19,345 nt of DNA from Candidatus Omnitrophota bacterium (GCA_016206815.1 JACQQT010000087.1:1-19345); one strand, 5' to 3'; shown: positions 1 through 7,225, counted from the stretch's first letter. Program-made: numbers and translations. Notes: a model not told the origin generated them from the sequence alone.

Positions 1-141
1 GAAGAAATCAATCCCTGCGAGTTAGATTCGCTTTCACGCGCGATGAATCAATCGTTCCGCCGGCTCAAGCGGCGAAACGGATTTCGGGTGGAGCGGCATT
101 TCCTGCAATTGGAGGGTCTCTGCGGTGCCTGTCAGACTTAG
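1..141 (+). CDS. Fur-family metalloregulator, C-terminal end (partial)
   Basis: The first codon of the window is already in frame and reads 46 residues to a TAG at 139-141. The peptide ends in the pattern GFRVERHFLQLEGLCGAC followed by two residues. This matches the C-terminal end of Fur/Zur/PerR proteins, where a His in the dimerisation domain is followed about 10 residues later by a CxxC that binds structural zinc. The gene overlaps the start of the substrate-binding protein gene by 17 bp, so it is almost certainly co-transcribed with the importer. A Fur homologue in front of a znu-type importer is most often Zur, the zinc-responsive repressor. A manganese- or iron-responsive member cannot be excluded, because the DNA-binding and sensor parts lie outside the window. 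The promoter and any operator are also outside. Confidence 0.8.
   Translation, partial: EEINPCELDSLSRAMNQSFRRLKRRNGFRVERHFLQLEGLCGACQT
111..116 (+). promoter_or_regulatory. Shine-Dalgarno site deciding the znuA start
   Basis: GGAGGG lies 8 nt before the GTG at 125 but 26 nt before the ATG at 143. The spacing favours the GTG, which places the start inside the end of the upstream regulator gene and suggests translational coupling. Confidence 0.65.
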
Positions 142-979
142 GATGGCAATTTTATGGGTGGCTCTGAGTCTCATCACCCAGCCGCCCGTTTTTGGAGACG
201 ATTTCAAAATCGCAGCTACCATCTTTCCCGTCGCGGATATCGCAAAACACATTACCGGCGAGACGGCGGAGGTGCTGACGCTTCTACCGTCCGGTGCAGA
301 TCCCCACATTTTTGAGTTGACCCCGCAGCTCATCAAGCGCATAAGCGGCGCCGCCTTGATTTTAATGATCGGGCACGGTTTTGACGATTGGGTCAAAGCA
401 GCGGGTGAAAGCGTTCCGGGTGCACGCATCGTGAGGGTGGATGAGGGAATCGACCTGATCGGCACAGAGGACGGGGAAGACCCTCATTACTGGTTGTCGT
501 TTCGAAATGCGCGGATCATCGCGAAAAACCTCACCCATCTGATCTCCGAACTGGATCCCAATCACGAGTCCCAATATCAAGCCAACCTGGAAGTTTACCT
601 TGAAGCCTTACGGGAAGCCGATGAGGCCGCCAAAGCGATGCTCGCAAATCTCAAGATTCATGAAATTGTCACGTTTCATAATGGATGGCAATATTTTGCA
701 AAAGATTTCGGATTAAAGATTTTGGCGGTGGTCGAAGCCTCTCATGGCGAGCCGACGGCGAGGCACCTGGTCCGTTTAACCGAAACCGTTTCCCGGAATC
801 GTGTGCAGGCTCTTTTCATCCAGCCGGCGGTTTCAAGAAGCGTGGCAAATTCTTTGGCGCACGATTTAAACTTACGTTTGTATCAACTGGACCCCTTAGG
901 ATCCAATCAGCATCCGGATTACATTCATTTGATGCTGGCCAACGTTCGCGTTGTTCAGGAGGCGCTTGGCAATGAGTAA
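125..979 (+). CDS. znuA: Metal ABC transporter substrate-binding protein (ZnuA/TroA type)
   Basis: This is the extracytoplasmic metal-binding subunit of an ABC importer, 284 residues long. The N-terminus has arginines followed by a hydrophobic stretch (about residues 8-22) typical of a signal peptide. Candidate metal ligands sit where the cluster A-I family places them: His61 (GADPHIF), His121 (EDPHYW), His185 (TFHNGW) and Asp256 (QLDPLG). The EASHGEPT segment near 205 is also family-like. The acidic/His-rich loop of many zinc-specific ZnuA proteins is almost absent, with only a short EDGEDPH stretch before His121, so zinc versus manganese cannot be decided from the sequence. I chose the GTG start because of its Shine-Dalgarno spacing; ATG at 143 is the alternative. 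The gene lies between the Fur-family regulator and the ATPase gene, overlapping both. Confidence 0.9.
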   Translation: MPVRLRMAILWVALSLITQPPVFGDDFKIAATIFPVADIAKHITGETAEVLTLLPSGADPHIFELTPQLIKRISGAALILMIGHGFDDWVKAAGESVPGARIVRVDEGIDLIGTEDGEDPHYWLSFRNARIIAKNLTHLISELDPNHESQYQANLEVYLEALREADEAAKAMLANLKIHEIVTFHNGWQYFAKDFGLKILAVVEASHGEPTARHLVRLTETVSRNRVQALFIQPAVSRSVANSLAHDLNLRLYQLDPLGSNQHPDYIHLMLANVRVVQEALGNE

Positions 980-1679
980 GCCCATTATACGCGTCGAGCA
1001 TCTCACGGCGAGTTACGACGGTCAGATTGTTTTAAACGATCTCAATTTTTCGATTCAGGAAGGAGCAATTGTCGCAGTGGTGGGGCCGAACGGTTCCGGA
1101 AAGACAACCCTCATTCGGGCCATTTTGGGTTTGGTACCTTACCAGGGCCGGATTTGGGTGGATGAAAAGCCCGTTCGGGAGGTGTTGGGAAAGATCGGAT
1201 ATGTTCCCCAAAAGTTTCAGTTTGATAAAACCATTCCGATGACAGTCGGAGAGTTTTTAAAACTTTCGTTTCGGGGCATTCCGCATCGGAAAATCAGGCA
1301 TGTTCTTTTGGAAGTGGACATGAGACAACACGAAAAAGTCCCAATCGGAACATTGTCCGGCGGACAACTTCAGCGTGTTTTGATTGCGCGGTCCCTTCTG
1401 AACGATCCGGCCATTCTGCTTTTGGACGAAGCTACCAATGAGATTGATATCGCAAGCGAGCGAAGTTTCTATGAGATTGTGTCACATCTCAATCAAATCC
1501 ACCAGACAACCGTGATGCTCATTTCCCATGAAATTAACATGGTGTACCGGTTTGCCAGCCAAATTATTTGTCTCAATCGGGATCTGATTTGCTTTGGAAA
1601 ACCGAAAGAGGCCATTACCAAGGAAGTGCTTGAGCGGTTGTATGGCCGGGAAGTTCATTTTAAAGAGCATCAGCACTAA
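972..1679 (+). CDS. znuC: Metal ABC transporter ATP-binding protein (ZnuC type)
   Basis: This is the cytoplasmic ATPase that powers the importer, 235 residues. Walker A is GPNGSGKTT at residues 38-46. The ABC signature LSGGQLQRV, Walker B LLLDEATNEID and the switch His in SHEINMV follow in order. The family segment IGYVPQKFQFDKTIPMTVGEFL is typical of ZnuC/MntB ATPases. The ATG at 972 has AGGAGG at 957-962, 9 nt upstream, and overlaps the end of the binding-protein gene by 8 bp, which implies translational coupling. Reading could start further upstream (TTG at 951), but that would ignore this ribosome binding site. Confidence 0.93.
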   Translation: MSKPIIRVEHLTASYDGQIVLNDLNFSIQEGAIVAVVGPNGSGKTTLIRAILGLVPYQGRIWVDEKPVREVLGKIGYVPQKFQFDKTIPMTVGEFLKLSFRGIPHRKIRHVLLEVDMRQHEKVPIGTLSGGQLQRVLIARSLLNDPAILLLDEATNEIDIASERSFYEIVSHLNQIHQTTVMLISHEINMVYRFASQIICLNRDLICFGKPKEAITKEVLERLYGREVHFKEHQH

Positions 1680-1693
1680 AGTGAGAGCACATC

Positions 1694-2512
1694 GTGTTTG
1701 AGATATTCCATTACCCATTCATGCAGCGGGCGTTCATCACTGGGATTTTTTTAGCAGCACTTCTGGCTTATCTTGGTGTGTTTGTCGTCCTGAGACGAAT
1801 GGCTTTCTTCAGCGATGGGATTGCACATGCTTCGCTGGCAGGGGTTGCCGTCGGTGTTCTTTTGAGTTTGAACCCGTTGGTGACGGCGCTCATTGCGAGC
1901 GTGATTTTTGGCGTCATCATGTTTTTCCTCGAACGGAAAACAAATTTATCTTCCGATACGGTGATCGGCCTTATTTTTACCTCCGGGATGGCGCTGGGCG
2001 TTTTGTTGATGAGTTTGAAACGTGGGTATCAGCCCGAATTGATCAGTTTTCTATTCGGAAATATTTTAATGATCCGGCCGGCGGATTTGATCCTCATCGT
2101 CGTGTTGAGTTTGCTCACGGGGATTTTTCTGGCGGCCAATCACAGACGAATCACGCTGCTGGCTCTGGACCGGGAAATGGCTTATTTGGCCGGCGTGAAT
2201 CCGGATTTTCTTCATTTGGTCATGTATGTGGTGCTGGCCATGTCCGTGGTCCTGGGCATCAAAATTTTAGGCGTTGTTTTAGTGAGCGCGCTTTTGATTA
2301 TTCCGGTTTCAATTTCCAAATTGATCAGCCGTTCTTTTCGGAGACTCATGATTTGGAGTATCATCCTTGCGGAACTGATCGTTTCAGCCGGTCTTGTTTT
2401 TTCTTATCTATTGGATTTACCGGCGGGAGCGGTGGTGGTGCTGACGGGCGCCGCCGTCTTTTTGTTGGTTTTGACCTGCCGCAGTCTTTTCCAAAAGGAG
2501 GTCTCGGGATGA
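1694..2512 (+). CDS. znuB: Metal ABC transporter permease (ZnuB type)
   Basis: This is the integral membrane channel subunit of the importer, 272 residues, with about eight hydrophobic segments. It belongs to the ABC-3 permease family: the N-terminus MFEIFHYPFMQRAF, the segment FFSDGIAHASLAG and the later ALDREMAYLAGV match that family well. The GTG start is 14 nt after the ATPase stop, with a weak purine-rich site (GTGAG) upstream. The start fits the family, whose members begin about 10 residues before the first membrane helix. The gene completes a regulator-znuA-znuC-znuB transcription unit. The stop TGA overlaps the ATG of a mini-ORF in the pattern ATGA. Confidence 0.92.
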   Translation: MFEIFHYPFMQRAFITGIFLAALLAYLGVFVVLRRMAFFSDGIAHASLAGVAVGVLLSLNPLVTALIASVIFGVIMFFLERKTNLSSDTVIGLIFTSGMALGVLLMSLKRGYQPELISFLFGNILMIRPADLILIVVLSLLTGIFLAANHRRITLLALDREMAYLAGVNPDFLHLVMYVVLAMSVVLGIKILGVVLVSALLIIPVSISKLISRSFRRLMIWSIILAELIVSAGLVFSYLLDLPAGAVVVLTGAAVFLLVLTCRSLFQKEVSG

Positions 2513-2532
2513 ATCAGCTTCGGATTTTTTAA
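2493..2532 (+). other. Seven-codon mini-ORF with strong ribosome binding site
   Basis: AAAAGGAGG at 2493-2501 is followed at ideal distance (7 nt) by ATG at 2509, which opens a reading frame of only seven codons (MNQLRIF) before TAA at 2530-2532. The ATG overlaps the permease stop as ATGA. No other gene uses this ribosome binding site. It may be a leader peptide for the acyl-CoA dehydrogenase gene, the remains of a lost downstream gene, or chance. Confidence 0.4.
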
Positions 2533-2545
2533 ATTTTGCCGAAGC
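2517..2545 (+). repeat. Hairpin between znuB and the acyl-CoA dehydrogenase gene
   Basis: GCTTCGG (2517-2523) and CCGAAGC (2539-2545) form a perfect 7-bp inverted repeat around a 15-nt AT-rich loop. It is not followed by a T tract, so it is a poor terminator. The left arm lies within the mini-ORF and the right arm covers the place where a ribosome binding site for the ATG at 2555 would be. Confidence 0.5.
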
Positions 2546-2554
2546 ATTAAGTAT

Positions 2555-4402
2555 ATGACAGACGCTCAGAAACAAACCACACTCGAAGTAGCCGAAGAAG
2601 CGCGTGAGAAGGAGTGGAAACACCCCAGTTTTCTCGGGAGTCTTTTTCTCGGCCGCGTCCGTTGGGACATGGTCCATCCCTATCCTGAACAGGACGATCA
2701 AGACCGGAGAAAAGGGGATGAGATTTGCGGGAAGGTCGGCACTTTTCTCAAAGCGCATTTGGATCCGGACGAAGTCGACCGGACGGGTGAAATTCCGAAA
2801 AACGTGATTGAAGGATTGGCCAAGCTCGGCTGTTTCGGAATGAAAATCCCGGCCGAGTATGGTGGTCTTCATTTGTCGCAAACGAATTACAATCGGGCGA
2901 TCCATCTGGTCGCCAGCTATTGCGGCTCTACGGCCGTTTGGCTTTCTGCTCATCAGTCAATCGGCGCCCCGCAGCCGATCATGCTGTTTGGCACGGAGGA
3001 GCAGAAGAAAAAGTACCTTCCGCGATTTGCTCGGGGTGCCATCTCTGCTTTTGCGCTGACGGAACCTAATGTGGGGAGCGACCCCGCCACAATGACGACC
3101 ACCGCAGTTCCCAATGACGATGGCAGTTCTTATACCTTAAACGGGGAAAAATTGTGGTGCACCAACGGGCCGGTGGCGGATGTGATTGTCGTCATGGCTC
3201 AAACGCCCCCTAAAATTGTGAAGGGACGTGAGAAGAAGCAGATTACCGCTTTCATTGTGGAAACCAATTCACCGGGCGTGAAAACGACGCACCGGTGCCA
3301 GTTTATGGGGCTTCATGGGATCCAAAACGGGCTGATTCGATTTCAAAACGTGAAAGTCCCAAAAGAGAATATTTTGTTGGGGTTGGGCCAGGGATTAAAG
3401 TTGGCTTTGGTGACTTTAAACACGGGTCGTCTGACGATGCCCGCCGCTGCTACTGCGGGCGGGAAGTGGTGTCTTGCCGTCACGCGCAAGTGGGCCAATG
3501 AACGGGTTCAATGGGGGGCGCCGATCGGGCACCATGAAGCCATTGGGTCAAAAATTGCGCAGATGGCATCTACCATTTTTGCGATGGATAGCGTGACCTG
3601 GCTTTCGGCTGCTTTTGCAGACAAGAAAAACGTAGATATTCGGCTTGAAGCGGCAGCTGCAAAACTGTTTTGCACGGAAGCGACTTGGCGGATCGTGGAC
3701 GGAACCGTTCAAATTCGCGGCGGACGCGGTTACGAAACAGCCGATTCACTTCGAGGCCGCGGAGAGGAAGGAATTCCGGTAGAACGCGTGATGCGGGATG
3801 CGCGCATTAACACCATTATCGAAGGGACGAGTCAAATCATGCGTTTGTTTATCGCCCGCGAGGCACTCGACCCGCACGCGAGGCAGATTTTTCCGCTTTT
3901 AAGCCGGCATGTGAGTTTTCCCAAAAAGCTGCAATTAATCGCAAGCCTTATTTTTTATTATGCGGGGTGGTACCCCAGTCTTTGGATCGGCCGGCCTTTT
4001 CAGGAGTCGGCAAAGGGCATGCCGCGGGCGCTTAAGCACCATGTTGGTTTTGTCAATCGAATGAGCCGCCGTCTGGCGCGGGATTTATTTCATGCCATGA
4101 TGTTGTATCAGCAAAAGCTTGAGAAAAAGCAGCGTTTGCTCGGCCGCGTCGTCAACATCGGGACCGATTTGTTTGCCATGGCAGCTTCCTGTTCACACGC
4201 TGCGCTGCTGGTGAAGAAAAATCCGGCAGATCAAAGCGCGGTTGAGCTGGCAGATTTATTTTGCCGGGACGCGCGAAAACGAGTTTTAGGGCACTTCAAA
4301 ACCTTGTTCAAAAATCATGACGCGTATGCTGACCGCGTTGCCCGCCGCACGCTGGAGGGAAAGTATACGTGGCTTGAGAACGACATCATCCCGCCTCATT
4401 AA
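2555..4402 (+). CDS. Acyl-CoA dehydrogenase, long form with C-terminal extension
   Basis: This FAD enzyme catalyses alpha,beta-dehydrogenation of an acyl-CoA in fatty acid or related beta-oxidation, passing electrons to an electron-transfer flavoprotein. At 615 residues it is much longer than the usual 380-400 and carries about 165 extra C-terminal residues, as very-long-chain and ACAD9-type enzymes do. Visible motifs are FALTEPNVGSDPA near 166-178, the WCTNGP flavin region near 205, FMGLHGIQNG near 250, and VMRDARINTIIEGTSQIMRL. In the last motif Glu423 occupies the position of the catalytic base of the MCAD family. The ATG has no good Shine-Dalgarno site; a mini-ORF and hairpin precede it. 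No other beta-oxidation gene is in the window, so the substrate and pathway remain open. It runs in the same direction as the metal importer and may be read through from it. Confidence 0.92.
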   Translation: MTDAQKQTTLEVAEEAREKEWKHPSFLGSLFLGRVRWDMVHPYPEQDDQDRRKGDEICGKVGTFLKAHLDPDEVDRTGEIPKNVIEGLAKLGCFGMKIPAEYGGLHLSQTNYNRAIHLVASYCGSTAVWLSAHQSIGAPQPIMLFGTEEQKKKYLPRFARGAISAFALTEPNVGSDPATMTTTAVPNDDGSSYTLNGEKLWCTNGPVADVIVVMAQTPPKIVKGREKKQITAFIVETNSPGVKTTHRCQFMGLHGIQNGLIRFQNVKVPKENILLGLGQGLKLALVTLNTGRLTMPAAATAGGKWCLAVTRKWANERVQWGAPIGHHEAIGSKIAQMASTIFAMDSVTWLSAAFADKKNVDIRLEAAAAKLFCTEATWRIVDGTVQIRGGRGYETADSLRGRGEEGIPVERVMRDARINTIIEGTSQIMRLFIAREALDPHARQIFPLLSRHVSFPKKLQLIASLIFYYAGWYPSLWIGRPFQESAKGMPRALKHHVGFVNRMSRRLARDLFHAMMLYQQKLEKKQRLLGRVVNIGTDLFAMAASCSHAALLVKKNPADQSAVELADLFCRDARKRVLGHFKTLFKNHDAYADRVARRTLEGKYTWLENDIIPPH

Positions 4403-4409
4403 TCTCCCG

Positions 4410-4438
4410 TTGATTTTATCACCCGATCGTTTTAAACT
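4410..4438 (+). promoter_or_regulatory. Promoter of the dsbD-like operon, predicted leaderless
   Basis: TTGATT (4410-4415), a 17-nt spacer, then TAAACT (4433-4438). The -10 box ends 9 nt before ATG 4448, so a start site 6-8 nt after it would leave a leader of about 2-4 nt. No Shine-Dalgarno site precedes the ATG. Both hexamers, the spacer length and the gap are the same as upstream of 10615. Confidence 0.55.
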
Positions 4439-4447
4439 CGTTTTTCT

Positions 4448-5641
4448 ATGGAACTGTCTCCTTTAGCGCTGTTTGGTATTTTGTTAAGCGGTCTTGCTCT
4501 CAATCTGACTCCCTGCGTTTATCCCATGCTTTCGGTGACGGTCGCTTTATTCGGCAAAGACGGAAACCGGTCTTTCGGAGCGGCTTTTCGGAAGGCGCTT
4601 CTCTACGTCAGCGGGATCATTTTAATGTACAGCACGCTGGGTGTCGTAGCGGCGCTGACGGGCGGTTTCTTCGGAGCTATTCTCCAAAACTCCCCGGTTC
4701 TTTTAATCATCGCTTTTTTAATGTTTCTCCTGGCTTTGAGCATGTTCGGCCTCTATGAAATTCAGGTGCCTTCCGAATTTTTGAATTGGGCGGGAGGAAA
4801 ACGAAGCGCAAGCAGTGTCGGCATTTTTATTTCCGGTCTTTTGGTGGGCGTGTTTGCGGCGCCTTGCGTCGGGCCGCCGATTGTGGCACTTCTCGCGCTG
4901 GTCGGACAGTCGAGCAATCCATTTTCCGGTTTTCTGGTATTCTTTGTATTGGCTTTGGGTTTGAGTCTTCCGTACTTCATCTTAGGCACATTTTCGGGAC
5001 TGCTTTCAAAACTTCCGAAATCCGGCGAATGGCTGGTTTGGGTGAAAAAGGTCTTTGGCGTTGTGTTGTTGGGACTTTCGCTTTTTTATCTTTCCTTGTC
5101 ACTCTACTCGGATTTTCTTCCGCTCGTGGTTCCGACAGCGTTGGCGGTTGGAGGTGTTTATTTGGGATTTTTCGATCGCAACGGTGACCAGGTAAAAGCG
5201 TTTAAACACTTCAAACGATTTGCGGGTACCGCCGCTGTTTTGGGGGCTCTTTTTCTTCTTTTTGCAAAGCCGACGGAAGGTGTGGTGTGGGAAACTTACA
5301 CACCGGAGAAACTCGCGCTTGCGGCACAGGCAAAGAAACCGGTCGTGATTGATTTTTTTGCCGATTGGTGTCTTCCTTGCCACGAATTGGAACGTTATAC
5401 GTATTCCAATTCCGAAGTGATCGATGCGCTCACACCGTTTGCAAGGTTGAAGGTAGATGCCACCAATCCAAACACGCCGGAATCCCTGGAGCCCGTCAAC
5501 CGATTTGATGTCGTCGGGGTGCCCACGGTACTGTTTCTGGATCCAAACGGAAAGGAAATTGCGGGAACGCGGATTACGGGGTACGTGCCGCCCGCTGAAT
5601 TTTTAGAAATTGTGGATACGGTTCATGATGCGGCCGAATGA
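4448..5641 (+). CDS. DsbD-like thiol:disulfide interchange protein lacking the N-terminal domain
   Basis: It is a membrane protein that carries reducing power from cytoplasmic thioredoxin to the envelope. The first ~285 residues are a DsbD/CcdA transmembrane domain with about eight helices and two conserved cysteines, Cys23 (LTPCVYP) and Cys140 (AAPCVGPP), which form the membrane relay pair. From about residue 290 comes a thioredoxin-fold domain with active site WCLPC (Cys308, Cys311) and the cis-Pro motif VGVPTVLFLD. Compared with E. coli DsbD, the N-terminal periplasmic donor domain and signal peptide are missing at 397 residues, so the final substrate-facing partner must be the C-terminal domain or another protein. 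It heads an operon with BolA and glutaredoxin and overlaps the BolA gene by 17 bp. Confidence 0.9.
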   Translation: MELSPLALFGILLSGLALNLTPCVYPMLSVTVALFGKDGNRSFGAAFRKALLYVSGIILMYSTLGVVAALTGGFFGAILQNSPVLLIIAFLMFLLALSMFGLYEIQVPSEFLNWAGGKRSASSVGIFISGLLVGVFAAPCVGPPIVALLALVGQSSNPFSGFLVFFVLALGLSLPYFILGTFSGLLSKLPKSGEWLVWVKKVFGVVLLGLSLFYLSLSLYSDFLPLVVPTALAVGGVYLGFFDRNGDQVKAFKHFKRFAGTAAVLGALFLLFAKPTEGVVWETYTPEKLALAAQAKKPVVIDFFADWCLPCHELERYTYSNSEVIDALTPFARLKVDATNPNTPESLEPVNRFDVVGVPTVLFLDPNGKEIAGTRITGYVPPAEFLEIVDTVHDAAE

Positions 5642-5906
5642 AATTGCAGGGCTCATCCGACAGGCGGTACCGGATGCCGCGGTCGAGGTGAGAGATTTAA
5701 CCGGCAACGGAGACCATTTTTATATTTTTGTAGTCTCCTCTGTATTTAAGGGAAAGATGTTAATTGAACAACATCGGATGATCCAGCAGCCGCTTCAAGC
5801 GGCGCTGGATGACGGTCGTATTCATGCCGTTCAAATTAAGACCGAAACGCCCGAAAAACGGGCACAAGAACGTTCCCAGGAAGACGATTTTCACGTCATT
5901 CAATAA
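5625..5906 (+). CDS. bolA: BolA family protein
   Basis: BolA proteins pair with CGFS glutaredoxins to bind a shared [2Fe-2S] cluster and act in iron-sulfur trafficking and stress responses. The protein is 93 residues with the typical class II KH-like pattern: VEVRDLTGNGDHFYIFVVS, then KMLIEQHRMIQQPLQ with the invariant His that ligates the cluster in BolA-glutaredoxin complexes, then HAVQIKT. The C-terminal ~16 residues are a charged tail. ATG at 5625 or the adjacent ATG at 5628 are both possible. Neither has a clear Shine-Dalgarno site, and translation is probably coupled to the overlapping dsbD-like gene. The partner glutaredoxin begins 10 bp downstream. Confidence 0.9.
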   Translation: MMRPNEIAGLIRQAVPDAAVEVRDLTGNGDHFYIFVVSSVFKGKMLIEQHRMIQQPLQAALDDGRIHAVQIKTETPEKRAQERSQEDDFHVIQ

Positions 5907-5916
5907 AGGAGATCAT

Positions 5917-6240
5917 ATGTCACAAGATGCGGTAGAACAAATCAAGTCGGACGTTCAGTCCAACAAGATTCTCATTTATATGAAGGGGACGCCCGAGGCG
6001 CCTCAGTGCGGGTTTTCTGCCGCCACGGTTGAACTGTTCAAGAGTTTGAACGTTCCGTTTGCGACGCGGGATGTCATTGCCAATCAGGCGTTCAGGCAAT
6101 ACGTGCCTGAATATTCCAACTGGCCGACATTTCCTCAAGTGTTTATCGGCGGGGAGTTGGTCGGCGGTTGTGACATTGTCCACGAAATGCATGAACGCGG
6201 CGAGCTGGAACCATTGGTTAAAAAAGCATTTTCAACTTAA
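5917..6240 (+). CDS. grxD: Monothiol glutaredoxin (Grx4/GrxD type, CGFS)
   Basis: This small [2Fe-2S] carrier delivers or stores iron-sulfur clusters, alone or with BolA. It is 107 residues, the usual size. Key features are Lys23 (MKGTP, glutathione contact), the monothiol active site CGFS with Cys31, the WPTFPQVFIGGELVGG segment with the cis-proline, and CDIVHEM near the C-terminus. The ATG at 5917 has AAAGGAG (5905-5911) upstream. It lies 10 bp after bolA in the same operon, which is strong context for a BolA-Grx pair. Confidence 0.95.
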   Translation: MSQDAVEQIKSDVQSNKILIYMKGTPEAPQCGFSAATVELFKSLNVPFATRDVIANQAFRQYVPEYSNWPTFPQVFIGGELVGGCDIVHEMHERGELEPLVKKAFST

Positions 6241-6274
6241 ACAGAGGCAGCTTTTAAACGGGAGGAGGTTTCCG

Positions 6275-6544
6275 ATGGGCAAACTGTCAGTAGTTGGTTT
6301 GGGAATTGCGGGCGGTGCGGTATGGGGGGCAGGCGTTTTTTTGGTCGGCGTGATTAACCTGATCGTTCCGACCTACGGACTTACCTTCCTGTGGCTGGCG
6401 AGTTCCATTTATCCGGGTTACAAAGCAGATCCTACCTTGATTTCGGTATTGATTGGGACCCTCTACGCGATCGTTGATGGTTTTATCGGAGGAGCGCTGC
6501 TTGCGTGGTTCTATAATCTAGGGTCTTCCGTGATTAAGAAGTAG
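6275..6544 (+). CDS. Small holin-like membrane protein
   Basis: It is an 89-residue, very hydrophobic, glycine-rich protein. Residues 5-30 and 33-45 are hydrophobic, and a second helical region runs about 55-80, with GxxxG-like spacings (GLGIAGGAVWGAG; IVDGFIGGALLAWF) that favour helix packing. A conserved-looking turn, IYPGYKADPT, joins them. Similar short proteins are often labelled bacteriophage holin in databases, but nothing phage-like surrounds it and I would not infer lysis. GGAGGAGG at 6261-6268 is a near-perfect Shine-Dalgarno site 6 nt before the ATG, suggesting high expression. It follows the glutaredoxin gene by 34 bp and overlaps the convergent plsY gene by 11 bp. Confidence 0.75.
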   Translation: MGKLSVVGLGIAGGAVWGAGVFLVGVINLIVPTYGLTFLWLASSIYPGYKADPTLISVLIGTLYAIVDGFIGGALLAWFYNLGSSVIKK

Positions 6545-7187
6545 GAGGCTGGTTTTTCGGCGTTCGGAAGTTCACTTTCGATTCACTGCCCTCCCGGAGC
6601 CGTTGAATGTTGGCTCTGTGATTGTAAATCAAAAGGGCCGAAAGGAAGACGCTGATCAAAAAGATTGTCCCAAAAGAATCGATATGCCGATAAAAAACGA
6701 GGAGCAAAATCGGAAAGCATGCGGCGGCTGTAATCGATGCTAACGATACGTAACGCCAGATGGAAAAACAGGCGGACCAGATCATGAGCGCCAAAATAGT
6801 GGCAAGCGGAAAAATTCCGAGGAGCACACCTGCCGAGGTCGCAACCCCCTTTCCTCCTTTGAGCTTCAACCAAGGCGTCCAGGTGTGGCCTGTGATGGCT
6901 GCTGCACCAAAAAGAAATTGTCTTAAGACGGGCGTTAACTCGGAAAAAGCGCCTGAGGTTCCCGCAAGAATTGCGGTCACGAGCCAGCCTTTCAGGATAT
7001 CAATGGCGAGGACAGCACCGCCCCAGGATTTGCCGACCACTCTAAACACATTTGTGGCGCCGACGTTGCCGCTTCCGTGTTGTCGGATATCAATGCCGCG
7101 GACGCGTTTTGCCACCAGGTATGCGGTCGGGACGGAGCCGATTAGATAGGCGATCATGAGCCAGAGGATATTTTGTAAGGAATTCAT
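6534..7187 (-). CDS. plsY: Glycerol-3-phosphate acyltransferase PlsY
   Basis: PlsY is an integral membrane enzyme that transfers an acyl group from acyl-phosphate to glycerol-3-phosphate, the first step of phospholipid synthesis with PlsX. The protein has 217 residues and five or more hydrophobic segments. The three family motifs are present: IGSVPTAYLVAK near residue 17, GSGNVGATNVFR near 38 (the phosphate-binding loop) and LKGGKGVATSAG near 110. The C-terminus has about 15 extra polar residues. No Shine-Dalgarno site precedes the ATG; a promoter sits immediately upstream. The partner plsX is not in the window. The 3' end overlaps the opposing holin-like gene by 11 bp. Confidence 0.95.
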   Translation of the reverse strand: MNSLQNILWLMIAYLIGSVPTAYLVAKRVRGIDIRQHGSGNVGATNVFRVVGKSWGGAVLAIDILKGWLVTAILAGTSGAFSELTPVLRQFLFGAAAITGHTWTPWLKLKGGKGVATSAGVLLGIFPLATILALMIWSACFSIWRYVSLASITAAACFPILLLVFYRHIDSFGTIFLISVFLSALLIYNHRANIQRLREGSESKVNFRTPKNQPPTS

Positions 7188-7196
7188 GGCAGAGGT

Positions 7197-7225
7197 ACTA
7201 TAAATAATTTGAGTTCAAAAAGCAA
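7197..7225 (-). promoter_or_regulatory. plsY promoter, predicted leaderless
   Basis: On the minus strand TTGCTT (7225-7220), a 17-nt spacer, then TATAGT (7202-7197). The -10 box ends 9 nt before the ATG (7187), giving a predicted leader of about 3 nt, and no Shine-Dalgarno site is present. Confidence 0.6.

Noticed and set aside
951..971. Upstream TTG start for the ABC ATPase gene
   Set aside because: AGGAGG at 957-962 is correctly spaced for ATG 972 and would be inside the gene if TTG 951 were used; the family also begins at about residue M of ATG 972.
2417..2953. Minus-strand frame of 178 codons across the znuB / acyl-CoA dehydrogenase junction
   Set aside because: Both plus-strand genes have clear family motifs over the same bases. 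The minus frame shows no domain and no ribosome site.
6275..6544. Phage or lysis module around the holin-like gene
   Set aside because: No endolysin, integrase, capsid, tail or attachment site is near; the neighbours are glutaredoxin and plsY.
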